From: Thozetella sp. PMI_491
Lineage: Eukaryota; Ascomycota; Sordariomycetes; Chaetosphaeriales; Chaetosphaeriaceae
Direction of reading: 5' to 3'
Length of the DNA: 64,000 bases
Assembly: GCA_021432635.1 (NCBI GenBank)
Contig: MU270110.1
Coordinates: 148,754-212,753, forward strand
Shown piece by piece: positions 1 to 10,857 of the stretch. How positions within the stretch are numbered: the stretch's first letter is position 1; every line of letters begins with the position of its first letter. The position numbers were made by a program, and so were the translations under genes. Below the pieces are notes generated by a model that was not told the DNA's origin, ran no database searches, and saw only the letters and a list, made by a program, of their open reading frames with translations.

Positions 1-22
1 CAGCCGCGCAACCTACTCTACT

Positions 23-1012
23 ATGGTTTCCACGGCGATTCTCGTCTTCCTACTTCCGTTGATGCTTGCCACAAGGCACAGCTTGGCCAATGAAACGGAG
101 GATGAAGAGGATAGGCCAAAGTGGATCCTTGACTTCCATTGGGCCAATCCTTTCTACCATGATGAAGACCCAATATACGGCCACTTCCCTTTGACATGTG
201 AAGCGGTCGGCACGTTTCACGGAACTCAATACAAGTTCTCGGATTTCGATGTCAATTTCCCTGAAGGCCTTGCACCTTGGAAGCAAGCGATGCAGCCATT
301 CTTCGCTCGGGATTATCCAGGCAATTGGCGCGGCGTGGACCCTGGCCGGAAGAATCGCGAGTATGTTATGATGGAATACAGCGATGTCCCAGCCCCTGTC
401 AGAGATTGGATCGAGGAACAGCATAGGGTTCCTAATAACAACAGAATTTGGCTCATGGGTATATTTGGGAAGCCGAAACGGCCAGACAATAGCGATGATA
501 TCTCACCTCCCGTGGTCGGCCGGATCACTCCCGACATGTTTAACCAGACCCCAGCGAATGATATGGTGGCTATCTTTGCTCCCGGAGCCATCTATAATAT
601 TCTTCCGTTATTCGTGGCAAAATCGTCCGACGACCCCAAATGCGAAAGTGTGTGTCTTCTAGTGTATGTGTAAGTTCCAGAACGAATATCTGCTAACAAG
701 GGTATAGGCTACCTTAAACAGCTTGACAAATACTCACCCCATCTGAAGGATGACGCCGTTGTTGCATGGCCAATTGACATTTCCGAGCCGGACGAGGAGC
801 ACGGTAAGGCTATAACATTTACAATAAAGGCCCAGCATCGAAGAGAAACAGGGGGGCACATGAGTTTCAGAAGCCAGTGGGAAAAGCTCCAAAGATCGGT
901 ACATCGACAAGCCCGAAAGGAGGACAGAAAGCAGAAGGCAGAGAAAAGAAGGAAGATGGAATCAGGGATTCTAGATGATGATGGCGATGGCCATGAACAC
1001 GATGAGCTATGA
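23..1012 (+). CDS. Secreted protein of unknown function
   Basis: Two exons, 23-647 and 708-1012, give a 309-residue protein. The 60-nt intron (648-707) starts GTGTGT, has a GCTAAC branch-like site and ends TATAG; the frame is kept across it. The first about 22 residues are a hydrophobic stretch ending in Ala that reads as a secretion signal. The C-terminal 50 residues are very basic and then acidic (Lys/Arg-rich followed by an Asp/Glu/His tail), unusual for a simple secreted enzyme. I do not recognise a family. The frame stays open upstream to the window edge, so the true start could lie outside; the signal peptide argues for the ATG at 23. Confidence 0.6.
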
Positions 1013-2634
1013 CTTGACTGGCTCCGTGTCCAATCAAGACGATCTAGGATAGAATCATTCCTCAGTTCAATATTCACAATCGCTACCCACATTGCGGGGA
1101 GGGGCGCGTAAGAATGGGTTCTCCAGCGCTCCCATATGCTACACTATTGATGCGTGACAAACATCGGAAACAATATTTTGTTTCGTGGCGATAATGCTTC
1201 CAAACTCAAGCCTCTACAGATCGCTTTATAAAGAGTGGTATTTATATCACTTTCAAGTTCAGTGGCGGTGAAGGGAGCCCATAAATTCGAAGTCTGCTGT
1301 CTACTGAGTATACGAAAGTTAACAATATAAAAGGCTCACGTAATGAAGCACGGCTTAAGCGTTCAAATTAAACACACGATCCTTACATCGTAAGCGGTAA
1401 TTCTGATGATGGAGCTCCTGTTCCAGCATAGCTTCTGCAGGTTGTTTCTGTGGAGCGTTTAAATTTTGCTGAACAGCTCTTCAGTCAGTCAGGTTATAAA
1501 TGTTGACTTCTCCCTGTTCGAGGTGGGCCTCCTCAACTCCTGCAGCCACAGCTGGCGACGTCTCGCTAGGCGCTGCAGAAGTGGGTACATGCGAGGGTGT
1601 GCGATACTTCGTGCACCGTGTCCAACTACGTCCCAACATCACCATTCTTCCTTTGGACTGGTTGGGAATGCCCAACTCGCGCTCTGTATCTGATTTTTTT
1701 CGGCCAATGATATAGTAGCCCTACTCGGGTCATCAGCAAGATCTGCTACTAATTAGTTAGAACTATGTACATAACTTGTATAGCTTGTTCATTCAGTGCG
1801 ATGTTAAATATCCATCTCTCTTTGATAAATCTTTAGTCCTAGAAACCCGCGTGTTTCCTACTTATTCGCCGTTTATTAGCCGCTAAGTGCGGAAGGGTAG
1901 CGGCGCACAGGCGGCGGCAATTCGTAGAAACCCATGTGGCCTCAGTACTAGCCACCAACACGAGTCTAAATCACCTGCCATTGGCACAAACATGTGCAGA
2001 TGGTAATATATAAGTAATATGAGTGCATCTGTTGGTTATTTTTTGCTTCTAGAGTCTGAACTTACTTGATGCCGGAGTGAGTCGGCGATGGGATGTCGAT
2101 CCCGGCACGACGGCCCGCTTAAACTACACGTTGCAATATTCATTGTCCGGAAAATAGTGACATATAATATATGGTTGATGAATGTGAGGACAGCATATAA
2201 AGGCTTTACTCGAGTGGGTTGTTAGAAACCCCAAGAACAAAGCTGAGCTCTACGACCGCGTCTATCTTCTCTCTTCAGAATTCTCATTGTCCAGCACACT
2301 TCCATTTTTATTCTGCCGAAGATTAAAATGCATTCGAAGTGCTGTCGCATTGGATACCTCTTAGAAACAAGAAATACAGTGCAGTATCGGTGTCTCTTGT
2401 ATATTTCCTAAGCTAGATGTTGCTTGTCAATTTGGCACTCGGACACGGTGCTCCAGTTGCAACTCCAGGTAATGTGCCACTTTCAAGAAGTGTTTAAAGT
2501 TAAGTATTCACTCACCTCGCCTGTTAAAGATTGAATCGTCTCTAATATCGATGGAGGCCATAGTCCCACCCCTTCACCAGACCCCCGCCCACAAGGGGAA
2601 AAGTGTAAGCCGCCCCAGGGACTGTGTTAGTGTG

Positions 2635-2684
2635 GTGGCCCAGAGCCATCCCCACGCACAGTGGCCCAGGGCCATCCCCACGCG
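2635..2684. repeat. 26-bp tandem duplication inside the LTR
   Basis: Two neighbouring copies of a unit beginning GTGGCCCAG and containing GCCATCCCCACGC start at 2635 and 2661. They differ at one position over the shared part, and the second copy is slightly shorter. Confidence 0.8.
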
Positions 2685-2742
2685 TTACATCACGCGTTAC
2701 ACACACACTCGTTCGTTTGCAACCACTCGTTTGCACCCACGT

Positions 2743-2770
2743 GATATAGTGGCCAGTTGACCACTATATC
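2743..2770. repeat. Perfect 10-bp inverted repeat inside the LTR
   Basis: GATATAGTGG at 2743-2752 is followed after eight bases by its exact reverse complement at 2761-2770. It could form a hairpin in the LTR transcript. Confidence 0.75.
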
Positions 2771-3664
2771 CATCCATCTGGATCTGTAGCTTCCATTTAC
2801 CTTCTTCCTCTCTTTAGCTTAGTATTTTGTGTGCGTCTTTAATACACACGGCTACAGATCCATCTATCGCCGCCAGCGCCGTGACAGTTAGAGGCCACCG
2901 ATAGATAGCCAATAGACTATCCTATTATCCAGTTACCATATATTGTCTACGTAAGCAGCAAAAATTGACAAAACCTGGTCTGTTTTAATACCTGGGCAGC
3001 AGATTGCACGTCTTGCATATCAAGGCATGGCTATAGCTATCACCTAATCCATGCATACTCGTTGTTCAGTACAGGTGCCATTATATACTCTATAGCAGCA
3101 AGACACGGGATGAGTTTAGGCACAAAGTGGTAGAAGAATATTAGTGCTACAATCCCTCCACTCTTTGAAAGCTATGTCTCGTGCGCTACGGAGGGAAATA
3201 AGCCCATCGAAAATTCGACATCGATACCTTAACCCTTATGATCAGGTCTGTTTAATCTAGATTGCTTTATCTAAGGAAAGCACTTATGCCGCTGTCTTTG
3301 TTCCTTGTGAAAAACTTACCACATTTACCCGGAACCAACAGTGGCGCAGTTACGTCTAGATGTAACCAGCGCTCAGCAATTGGCTGAGTGCTAGGAATTC
3401 ATGTCTTCGGGTGATTTCATGTTCTGTGCGTGAGCACTTAGCCGCGGATAAGAAGGCACCATAGCTGGGTAGATAGAGAAAAGCCATCTTGCGCGTTCTG
3501 CAAGATTCATCTCACTATACTTCTTCTGATGACACTATTCGTTTGGACGCCCACCTTTCTGCACCACGTAGCTCTGTTCCGCTACGCCGCATTTCCGAGG
3601 AATATCTGCCAGACCTAGCCGACTTACACCTTCTCCCCGTTTGCCTTCAAAAGCAGACAAAACT

Positions 3665-5834
3665 ATGTCGAGAGACTCCTCGATTGCCTATGATGTACAC
3701 TTAGGGGCATGGACTGATTGGTCGAGAGGCCCCGTGCTGGGGGCAACCCTCACTCTCACTCGAGAAGATGGGAACTTGCTGATCGCATTCCTGGCATTCT
3801 TTGTAGCACTTGTTGGCACGCGCTTTTGGAGAATTGTGTGCCTGATCCTCCACTACACTTACTCGAGAGGAAGTCCAAGGGATGGAGTCCATCATCAACG
3901 CCAAGTCTTCCTACGAAATGCGCCCAACCCCGAAGTCGCCGTTTGGACACTTGCGGACATGGGTGTCTCCTGGCGACACAAGGCGGAACATGTCTGGTCT
4001 CGATTACTTCCCATTTTAGGGCTCGCACTAGTTTGTATGGTTGGATTTGTCCTCGCTGGTGGATTTTCGCCTCGTCTTGCTACCATTCTCAACGGTGAAG
4101 TGCTGCTTTCTGGGGAAAACTGCGCGTATGTTAGGAACGACTACAACATGAGCACTTACGGGGACACCATTGGTCCGTTGCTTGCTGAAACTATGATAGC
4201 AGCTGAAAATTACGCTCGCCAATGTTATATTTCAGCATCCGTCAGTGTAAGCTGTGGCACCTATATCAAGAAACAGTTGACCCCGGTGGTAGTGGATACC
4301 AACGCCTCCTGCCCATTCGATCCCAAGGTGTGTAAAAGCACGTATGGAAACCTCTTTATAGATACAGGACTCCTAGATAGCCACTTTGACTTCGGTCGTA
4401 ACACACCAACCAACCGGAGAATTCAGTGGCGTCGGACGGTCCATTGCGCACCGCTAGCCACGGATGGCTACCGATTTCGCACGCATGACGAAGCTAAGAA
4501 CCAGTCATACACAACCTATTACTACGGCCCTTTGCGAAATCTCAATGACAGCAGTACCGTGAATTATACGACACAGTTCCTCAATAATGGGTATCCTGAT
4601 ATCGAAGAGGTAACCCATATTAGTGATGACACTGCGCGTGACTTCAGCGTCCGGTATATATGGTACTCGTTCCCTGGAAATCAGAATGTAAGCACTAATG
4701 GGTGGCACAGATCTCATGCCTCTTTGCACTGGAACGGAACATTTGATCCTGAGTATTCCAGCTTCATCCCCATCCCGGAACTCAAGCCGCAGAATGCCAG
4801 TTTGTACCTTTTCTTCTTGACGTCGGACCGTATTCTTTTTACCCGCGCCTCAAACGACAGTTGGTATGGTGGAACTACAAACACGGTTCAGATTCACAAG
4901 CTCAAGTTCAGCGACTGGGGTAATACGACTATGTTTCGGCAAAGCGAACCAGGGTCTCCACTGGCTTGCAGGCAGCTAGAGCAAAGCTGTTTTGTTGGCA
5001 TCAAAGGACAGCAAAGATGTACCCCGCTGGAAGGTTCAGCCAATTCAATAGTCGACTTGTATAGCCTATTAGACGAAGAGGACGAGGATTGGTTCTTCTG
5101 GTTATTCAGAACTACTTTCCACGTCAGTTCGGAAACGATCGGTCCTATTGCGCTGCTGGGTACCCAAGCCTTAACAGCCAAGAGCAAGCTTAGTGGTCCA
5201 TTGATGGGTTCATTGCCCGACAACCAGTGGCAGTTAGAGGTGCAACACTGGCATGCGACGGCCATGGCTCATTTGCAGGCCACTTTCCTGGAATCAATCA
5301 TCGGTTATGAGGACCTGGCATTCGCCCCTCTCGTTCGACGTCCGAACAAAACTGCCGAGTATGAGCTTTGTGCAAACCAAGTATGTATCAACTTCAGTTT
5401 CTCCCCTTGGAAGATACATTTAACTGACAAGCATATAGAAAGTGCTCGCTGAAGGATTCATATCCGTCAGTATTTTGGGCATTGCCTGCATCTTTGGGGG
5501 GGGGGTTCTGGTTATAGTTCTCTCTTTCGCCTCAGGACCAATTTTTTCATGGTATCTGAGACGGGGTGGGCGCGATGAATACGCAAGACTCGAGTGGTCA
5601 ACCAACGACCCCTTCCAGCTGCAAAGACTGGCCCATGAGGCATCTGGAATAGGTACGTGGTCAGGTGGGGCCGCATCGGTGCCTGTAACCCAATTAGGAG
5701 ATTGTCTGGGGGTTCTCGACGTTGTCGATCCAACTCACCCGAAGTTGCGAAGAAATTTCGTTAATAACGTGGATGAAATATGCGAGCTTCTTGAAAATGA
5801 AGACGGTTCCGAGGAGAGATCTGAGCATGTTTGA
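3665..5834 (+). CDS. Large membrane protein, fungal family of unknown function
   Basis: Exons 3665-5380 and 5439-5834 encode 703 residues; the 58-nt intron runs GTATGT to CATATAG in phase 0. The frame is open upstream of 3665 but without an ATG, so the ATG at 3665 is taken as the start. There are two hydrophobic segments near the N-terminus (about 36-58 and 112-134), a long loop rich in N-glycosylation sequons (about 135-570), and a third segment near 578-600 followed by an acidic cytoplasmic tail. The pattern, including the YDVHLGAW motif near the N-terminus, recurs in uncharacterised Pezizomycotina membrane proteins. A run of ten G bases lies inside exon 2; the frame is kept through it, but it is a place for sequencing error. 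Function unknown. Confidence 0.8.
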
Positions 5835-6006
5835 GGAATACAAAGGGGCTGGTTTTTATTTCCTAGTCATGTCTTGTAAGGCAAGGCACGGTCAATTTTC
5901 AACCGAAGATACTTGGGCGTAGTAGCGCTACCTGTGGTATACGCTCATGCCGTTGTGGTAAGATTCATAAATCGAATTAAGTGAAGTTAAGTGATTATAT
6001 CTACTG

Positions 6007-8169
6007 TTATGTAACTTGGCTCTTTGCACCTTCTTGATCCCATTTCACTGTTATCGGATCATGGTTCCCAGAGAACTTCTGGCCGCCAAACCAAAGCTCA
6101 AATCGTAAGTCTGCAGGAGCCACGATCACCTTTACGTCAAACTGGCATATGTAGAACATATGGCCTTTAGAAAAACACGTTCCTCGCTTATGCTTCTGAA
6201 TAAGTTGATGTTGTTGAACTCCCGTCAGGTTACTCTTCACGTCGCAGAGCTTCACAGCACCACCTAGACGACCCTTAGTACCACCTCCACAACAGTATGG
6301 AATGTCATATTTGCTAGGATGATGGGAAGGTCTCACCATGCTTGAGACTCCGTGGTAGGAATGAGGGTTCGTTCTGGGAAATCACAATCTCCGTGTCCCA
6401 GGACTTGGCGGCGTCGACTGAACCAAGTCTCATCTCAAACGCTTTGTTCAGCGGCACATTTGGATAAACAGCATCTCCCTATATAAAGTATTCAACAATA
6501 AGCACAGCGACAGACGGAAACACAACAGAGAGCAGTATATACGAACCTTCTTAATGAGCCATTGAATCTGATTCTTTGCCCAACGCATATTCGAGTCAAA
6601 GGGGTCTGCGTACACATCCTCATTGAAGTGCAGTGCCGGTGAGTATACCTCAGATACAACTACGCCATAGCTAGCCCGTGCAATGCGAGAGGCGAGGACT
6701 GGTACATTTCCGGTCTGCATTCGTTGCTGCCGATCAAGGAGCAGCCCTCGTACGGCGACAAGTTGCGGATCGCTGCACGGGATGATGGCTACTTGCTGCG
6801 CGTTGGGATATCGCAGTGTTTGGAAATGGCGTTGGAGCGTTTCCCTGACGTACGCAGAACTTCCGAGGCCGCCAGAGAGAATAAAGTATTGCCATTCTAT
6901 AGTGAGCCTGGAAGTCGCTCTTCTGACACGGGACGGGATACGTACAACTTGTTCGGGGCGACCATTGGCCGTTAGCCAGTCCAGCTGCTCCATTACCTTT
7001 TTCCTGATTCCCTCAATTTGGACGTCGAAGAGGGATTGGATTTCCTTGCTGTAGGGGTTTTCAGCAACCGCTTAGCGTGAATGGGCCAAAAGGCAAGAGT
7101 ACTGACATTGAAAACACCATTCTTCCGTTCTCAACCCCGATACCAGCATGGCTAAATTCATGAGACACGCCCTCCATCTGTATCTTATAGACTTGCTGTG
7201 TATAGGCTTTCTCGCCAAGCTTGTGCTTTACGGTCCTGAAGTGATGGCTCCGTGCCATTGTCGCGGGGTAATCCGGCGGAAAGAGAGCTGCCACCTCCGG
7301 CACTGCTGCCAGCCTTGCCTGGACTAACGCTATGAATGCTCGGTCAATCAGGGTCGCACCAATGCCAACCCCTCGCACACTGGTGACTTGCGAAACCTGC
7401 GGGAACGATTGGTCCGCCGATTCGAGCTTCATTAGAGCCAAGTCTGTCGTTCCGCCGCCAGCGTCGATGGAGAGAAACATATCGCCCATCCTAAAGGCCA
7501 CGGCGCTGTTCTTGACGGTTGCGATAGCGGCTGATTCTGCTTCGGTAAGGTCGATGAAAGCGGAATGTCGCGACATCGGGTCAGCGGCGAAACCGGCATC
7601 CCTGATAATCACTTTGAACTTGTTGATGATTTCTTGGCTAGTCCAGGTAGTTGGAACACTGAAGAGGAACTCGACTGCCATGCCGTCCCAGCCGCCGGCA
7701 TATCGCCTACCGATCTGAATCTCAATTGTCTCTTTTATGTGTTCATAGATTTTGCGGAGATAGTCCGTGACAAATTGCTGCGCCTCGGCGGTTGAGCGAG
7801 GCGCGTTAGATAGGCCCTGCTTGTGAGCCGAGAGTAGAGTGTCCTCGTCTAGAAATATCTTGAAGAACTCGCGACGTGTCTTCCCCAGCCCTCCTTGTTG
7901 AGGGCCGACGTCATCATCGGCGCACATGAAACCCCACGAGGAAATTGTGCCATCTAGATTGTATATAAGCGTGGTCGGCACTTTGCGCTCGCCTCGATCG
8001 CCGCTTCCCGGCCAGTCGTTGATGACCTGAATGGGGGTTCTTGGAGTCATCCATGCTACACCTACGAAGAAGTAAGCTAAAGGGTAGTGAGGAGAATTGT
8101 TTATAATTGGGGATTGCCAGTAAACGTTGTTCCCAGATCAATCGCCACAAAGATATCCGCACTATCCAT
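6007..8169 (-). CDS. Hsp70-like (HSPA12-type) ATPase
   Basis: Five exons (8118-8169, 7107-8061, 6547-7048, 6337-6478, 6007-6263) join in frame to 635 residues. The actin-fold ATPase signatures are all present: phosphate loop 1 AIDLGTTFTGVAW (about residues 9-21), phosphate loop 2 LSIDAGGGTTDLAL (about 214-227) and an adenosine motif FILSGGLGSSAYV (about 391). The architecture is that of the divergent HSPA12-like Hsp70s expanded in filamentous fungi, with a short C-terminal region rather than a canonical substrate-binding domain and lid. It should bind and hydrolyse ATP; its client is unknown. The first intron (8062-8117) needs a GC donor (G|GCAATC), because GT is absent and reading through hits a stop. 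It converges with the preceding membrane protein gene. Confidence 0.85.
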
Positions 8170-8916
8170 GGTGATCAGATAAATTCTCGACCTTGTGCCT
8201 TGCTGCACGCGGCGATACTGTTGGCTCTGAAGTTTTGACGATGGAGTGTTGTTGTATCCGACGATGCGGGACGACTGATAGGCCTGGTTTCTCTTTTACT
8301 AGGTAGGTAACCTTTTCCGACCTTTCGTTGCTTTAGCCAGCTTGATCGAGCTAAACTTGATGCTTTTTTGTTGTTCGAGACCTGGCTGAGATACAAGCGG
8401 GAGACTGGTTTTAGTCACATTTCGCCACCAGAGAGAGATGAGACGACATGCCCTAACGCCACAGCAAGCCTCTTATTGCCTATAAACAAAATAAACTTGG
8501 ATCTATAAACGTGATCTCGGAGATGATTGGTCCCTCACCTGCGGTGCCTGCCGGGTTGCCGAGAGAAGAGGCCAGCGGGACAGCCTCACCGCAGTGGCTT
8601 CGATAGCTTCAGAAGCTGAACAACAGAAATTCATTTCTTTTCTTGAAGAACATACGTACCCACGAGTATCTAGAGGAGGTCTAGACTGTGGCAAATGCCT
8701 CACTGAATCATGACGAAGGCGTCCCTAGCCCTGGGGCTTGCGACGGTTCCACGGTCTTTAACCCCATGTTGCAATAATTACCTCCCGTCGCGCACATTCC
8801 CTGTCGAACTTCTTTATCTCTGAAAACAGGCAGCTAGGAGCTTTTTGTCATAGCTCTGCCAAGTCTCCCTTCGATCCTCTATTTTTCATCGTTTGCTCAA
8901 CAAGGTATCAGCGAGA
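8170..8916. promoter_or_regulatory. Divergent promoter region between Hsp70-like and membrane protein genes
   Basis: About 750 bp separate two divergently transcribed genes. No convincing coding sequence or strong repeat is seen. It should contain both promoters; no specific site can be named. Confidence 0.45.
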
Positions 8917-10286
8917 ATGGCGACACTGGTAACGTCGTTCTATTCCTCTGTCGCTCCGCAAGCATCAACAACGATTTATTACGAAGCAATTTGGAGCCTG
9001 AATTCCGGAAATCCACCGGAATGGATCCCCAGCCTCAGTACTCTTACTGCGTCTCCAACCATAATAACTTCTATTTTGCCGATTAACAGCTATCAGACAA
9101 CCCTGTCTACCCCCGCAACATCAGCCACGTCCGGGCGGACGACATCAACCCCTTCATCGAGCGTGTCATCATCAGCTACGCGCCCGATAGATCCGTCGAA
9201 GAGCACTGATGCAACCGACTCAAGTCCCCCTTCGACCGGAGTCAGCGTTGGAGCTGTTGCCGGAACGGCAATTGGCTGCATTATCGCAGGGCTCTTGATC
9301 GGTGTCATAGTTTCGGCGCTCATTTACAGGCGCAGGACAAAAAACACGGATCGAGAATCTCCCTACGAGGCAATCGTTGTCCAGCCAGAATCGAAGACCC
9401 TGCCCCACACTCCTCCGCCACCTGCCCCTCAGTATGATCAGCTGCAGCTAAGCCAATACCTCCTCGATACGACGCCGGATAAGGAGATCGCAGGCGAGAT
9501 GAGCTCGCTTGGGCAACTGATCCAGCAGCACGTGGAAAACCATTACCACCTCCAGCCGATCCAAGTGAGCCCAGCTCCTCTGGAGCAAGCTCTAGTCAAT
9601 CTTGGCTTCAGTCAACAGAACAGTATGGATGCCGGGTTCGTGGTGGCATTGGCACTGGATCCTCGAACACGTTCCCTTGCGCTCCGACATGTCGTCTCCT
9701 TCATCTGCTTCTCAAGCATCGACTTTGACTCGCGCAGCCGACTGTCGATGCTCCCTGCGCCAGTCGCCGCTTTCCTGCAGTCTGTACCACCAGTCGAGCG
9801 TCAGGGGGCTGGCCAAGAAGGTATGCTTATGTTTTCAGCCCCCCATCTCCCCAAGTTCAACATGCTTACCAAGTATTGACAGCAATCACGGCTGCCCTAT
9901 CGAGATGGAGAACACTCTCTGCTTTTCTTCTTCATCCTCAGCGCAGCCTGAGGACGCCTCTCCCGGTTTCCGAGAGCGCTCTGGCCGGTCAGGCTGCAGC
10001 ATTAACCATCGCCATGAACACTTTCTTGCACCACTTCGTGACGTCGACTCCTTCAGCTATGCAGGCTCAATCGGAGCATCTGCAAGCGGTAATTCTGGAG
10101 TTCACAAAACTTGGCTACGTCCTCCTGTCAGATCCGGCATCGTGGAAGCTCTCTCACTACCTGCCTAATCATCTTGACCATAACTATATTGTTCTGTGTG
10201 CAGGGTTGGACAAGGCAACTGACAAGAATGGTCGGCCATATAGTACAGCCCGTCAGGTTGTTGCTCCAGCGGTAGTTCAGTTCTAG
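8917..10286 (+). CDS. Single-pass membrane protein with Ser/Thr-rich ectodomain
   Basis: Exons 8917-9820 and 9883-10286 encode 435 residues; the intron runs GTATGC to TTGACAG in phase 1. The frame is open a little upstream, but the first ATG is at 8917. Residues 1-108 are rich in Ser, Thr and Pro, as in O-mannosylated fungal cell-surface stalks. One transmembrane helix follows (about 111-136) with an Arg-rich stop-transfer sequence, then a cytoplasmic part with Pro-rich linker and an alpha-helical C-terminal domain (about 180-435). There is no clear cleavable signal, so the helix may act as a signal anchor. A surface-sensor role is possible by analogy with WSC/mucin-type sensors, but no WSC cysteines are present. 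Function unknown. Confidence 0.75.
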
Positions 10287-10857
10287 GACAGCAGGTTTGA
10301 GACGGCAGGGTCGTCGGATTTAAGTTATTTCTCTAGCTTCTAATCGTTTTCTCAGAGCTCTCGCCTCGTCTTTGAGGACATGCAAGGTTAATTCTAATAC
10401 GCGGAATTGAGTTTTGATGGAACCCTTCACTCCCAGCAAATGTGCGTTTGGTGCAGGTGAATTCATTCGCTATGTGCACTGGACGAAAGTGGCCTGTGGT
10501 GCGTTCAAGTCACTAATTCCTCCACTCTGAAGCCACATGGGCTTGCAGTTGAGAGTCAATTGGCCTTCGAAGGCAGCGGATAACGCCCGTGTCTCAGGCC
10601 GTCTGTGATGTGGCGGAGACTAGTGTCAGCTGCTCCCGCCCGCCTGATCTAGAACCTATAGTTATGCAGCTCAATGATAGCCTTAACGCCACGAAATTCA
10701 GCCGGTAATTGACAAACAAGACAGCAGCATCTCCGTGACAGCCCTGGCCTGTCGCGAGCCTTGTCTTGCGTGACTCCATCTCCTCTTTCTCATATCCGTG
10801 GTTCCTGGCCGAGCGTCCACCTGGATGGTGCGGAACAACACTTGAAGACTCGTAAGC
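10287..10857. other. Intergenic region, 571 bp
   Basis: No supported gene or repeat. It presumably holds the terminator of the membrane protein gene and the promoter of the following Gln/Pro-rich gene. Confidence 0.5.

Larger units (their letters stand above)
2631..2886. mobile_element. Solo long terminal repeat (256 bp)
   Basis: The element begins TGTGG and ends TGACA, so it has the TG...CA ends of a retrotransposon LTR. It is flanked on both sides by the same five bases, GTTAG (2626-2630 and 2887-2891), as expected for a target-site duplication. No gag-pol coding sequence lies beside it, so it fits a solo LTR left by recombination between the two LTRs of a full element. Inside are a 26-bp tandem duplication, a perfect 10-bp hairpin and an 11-bp inverted repeat (2780-2790 with 2851-2861). 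Five matching bases could arise by chance, so a genome search for other copies is needed for certainty. Confidence 0.6.
1013..3664. other. Gene-poor 2.65-kb stretch containing a solo LTR
   Basis: Only short frames without recognisable protein character are present on either strand. The one structured element I can support is the solo LTR at 2631-2886 with its internal repeats. The last few hundred bases before 3665 should hold the promoter of the following membrane protein gene. Confidence 0.6.
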
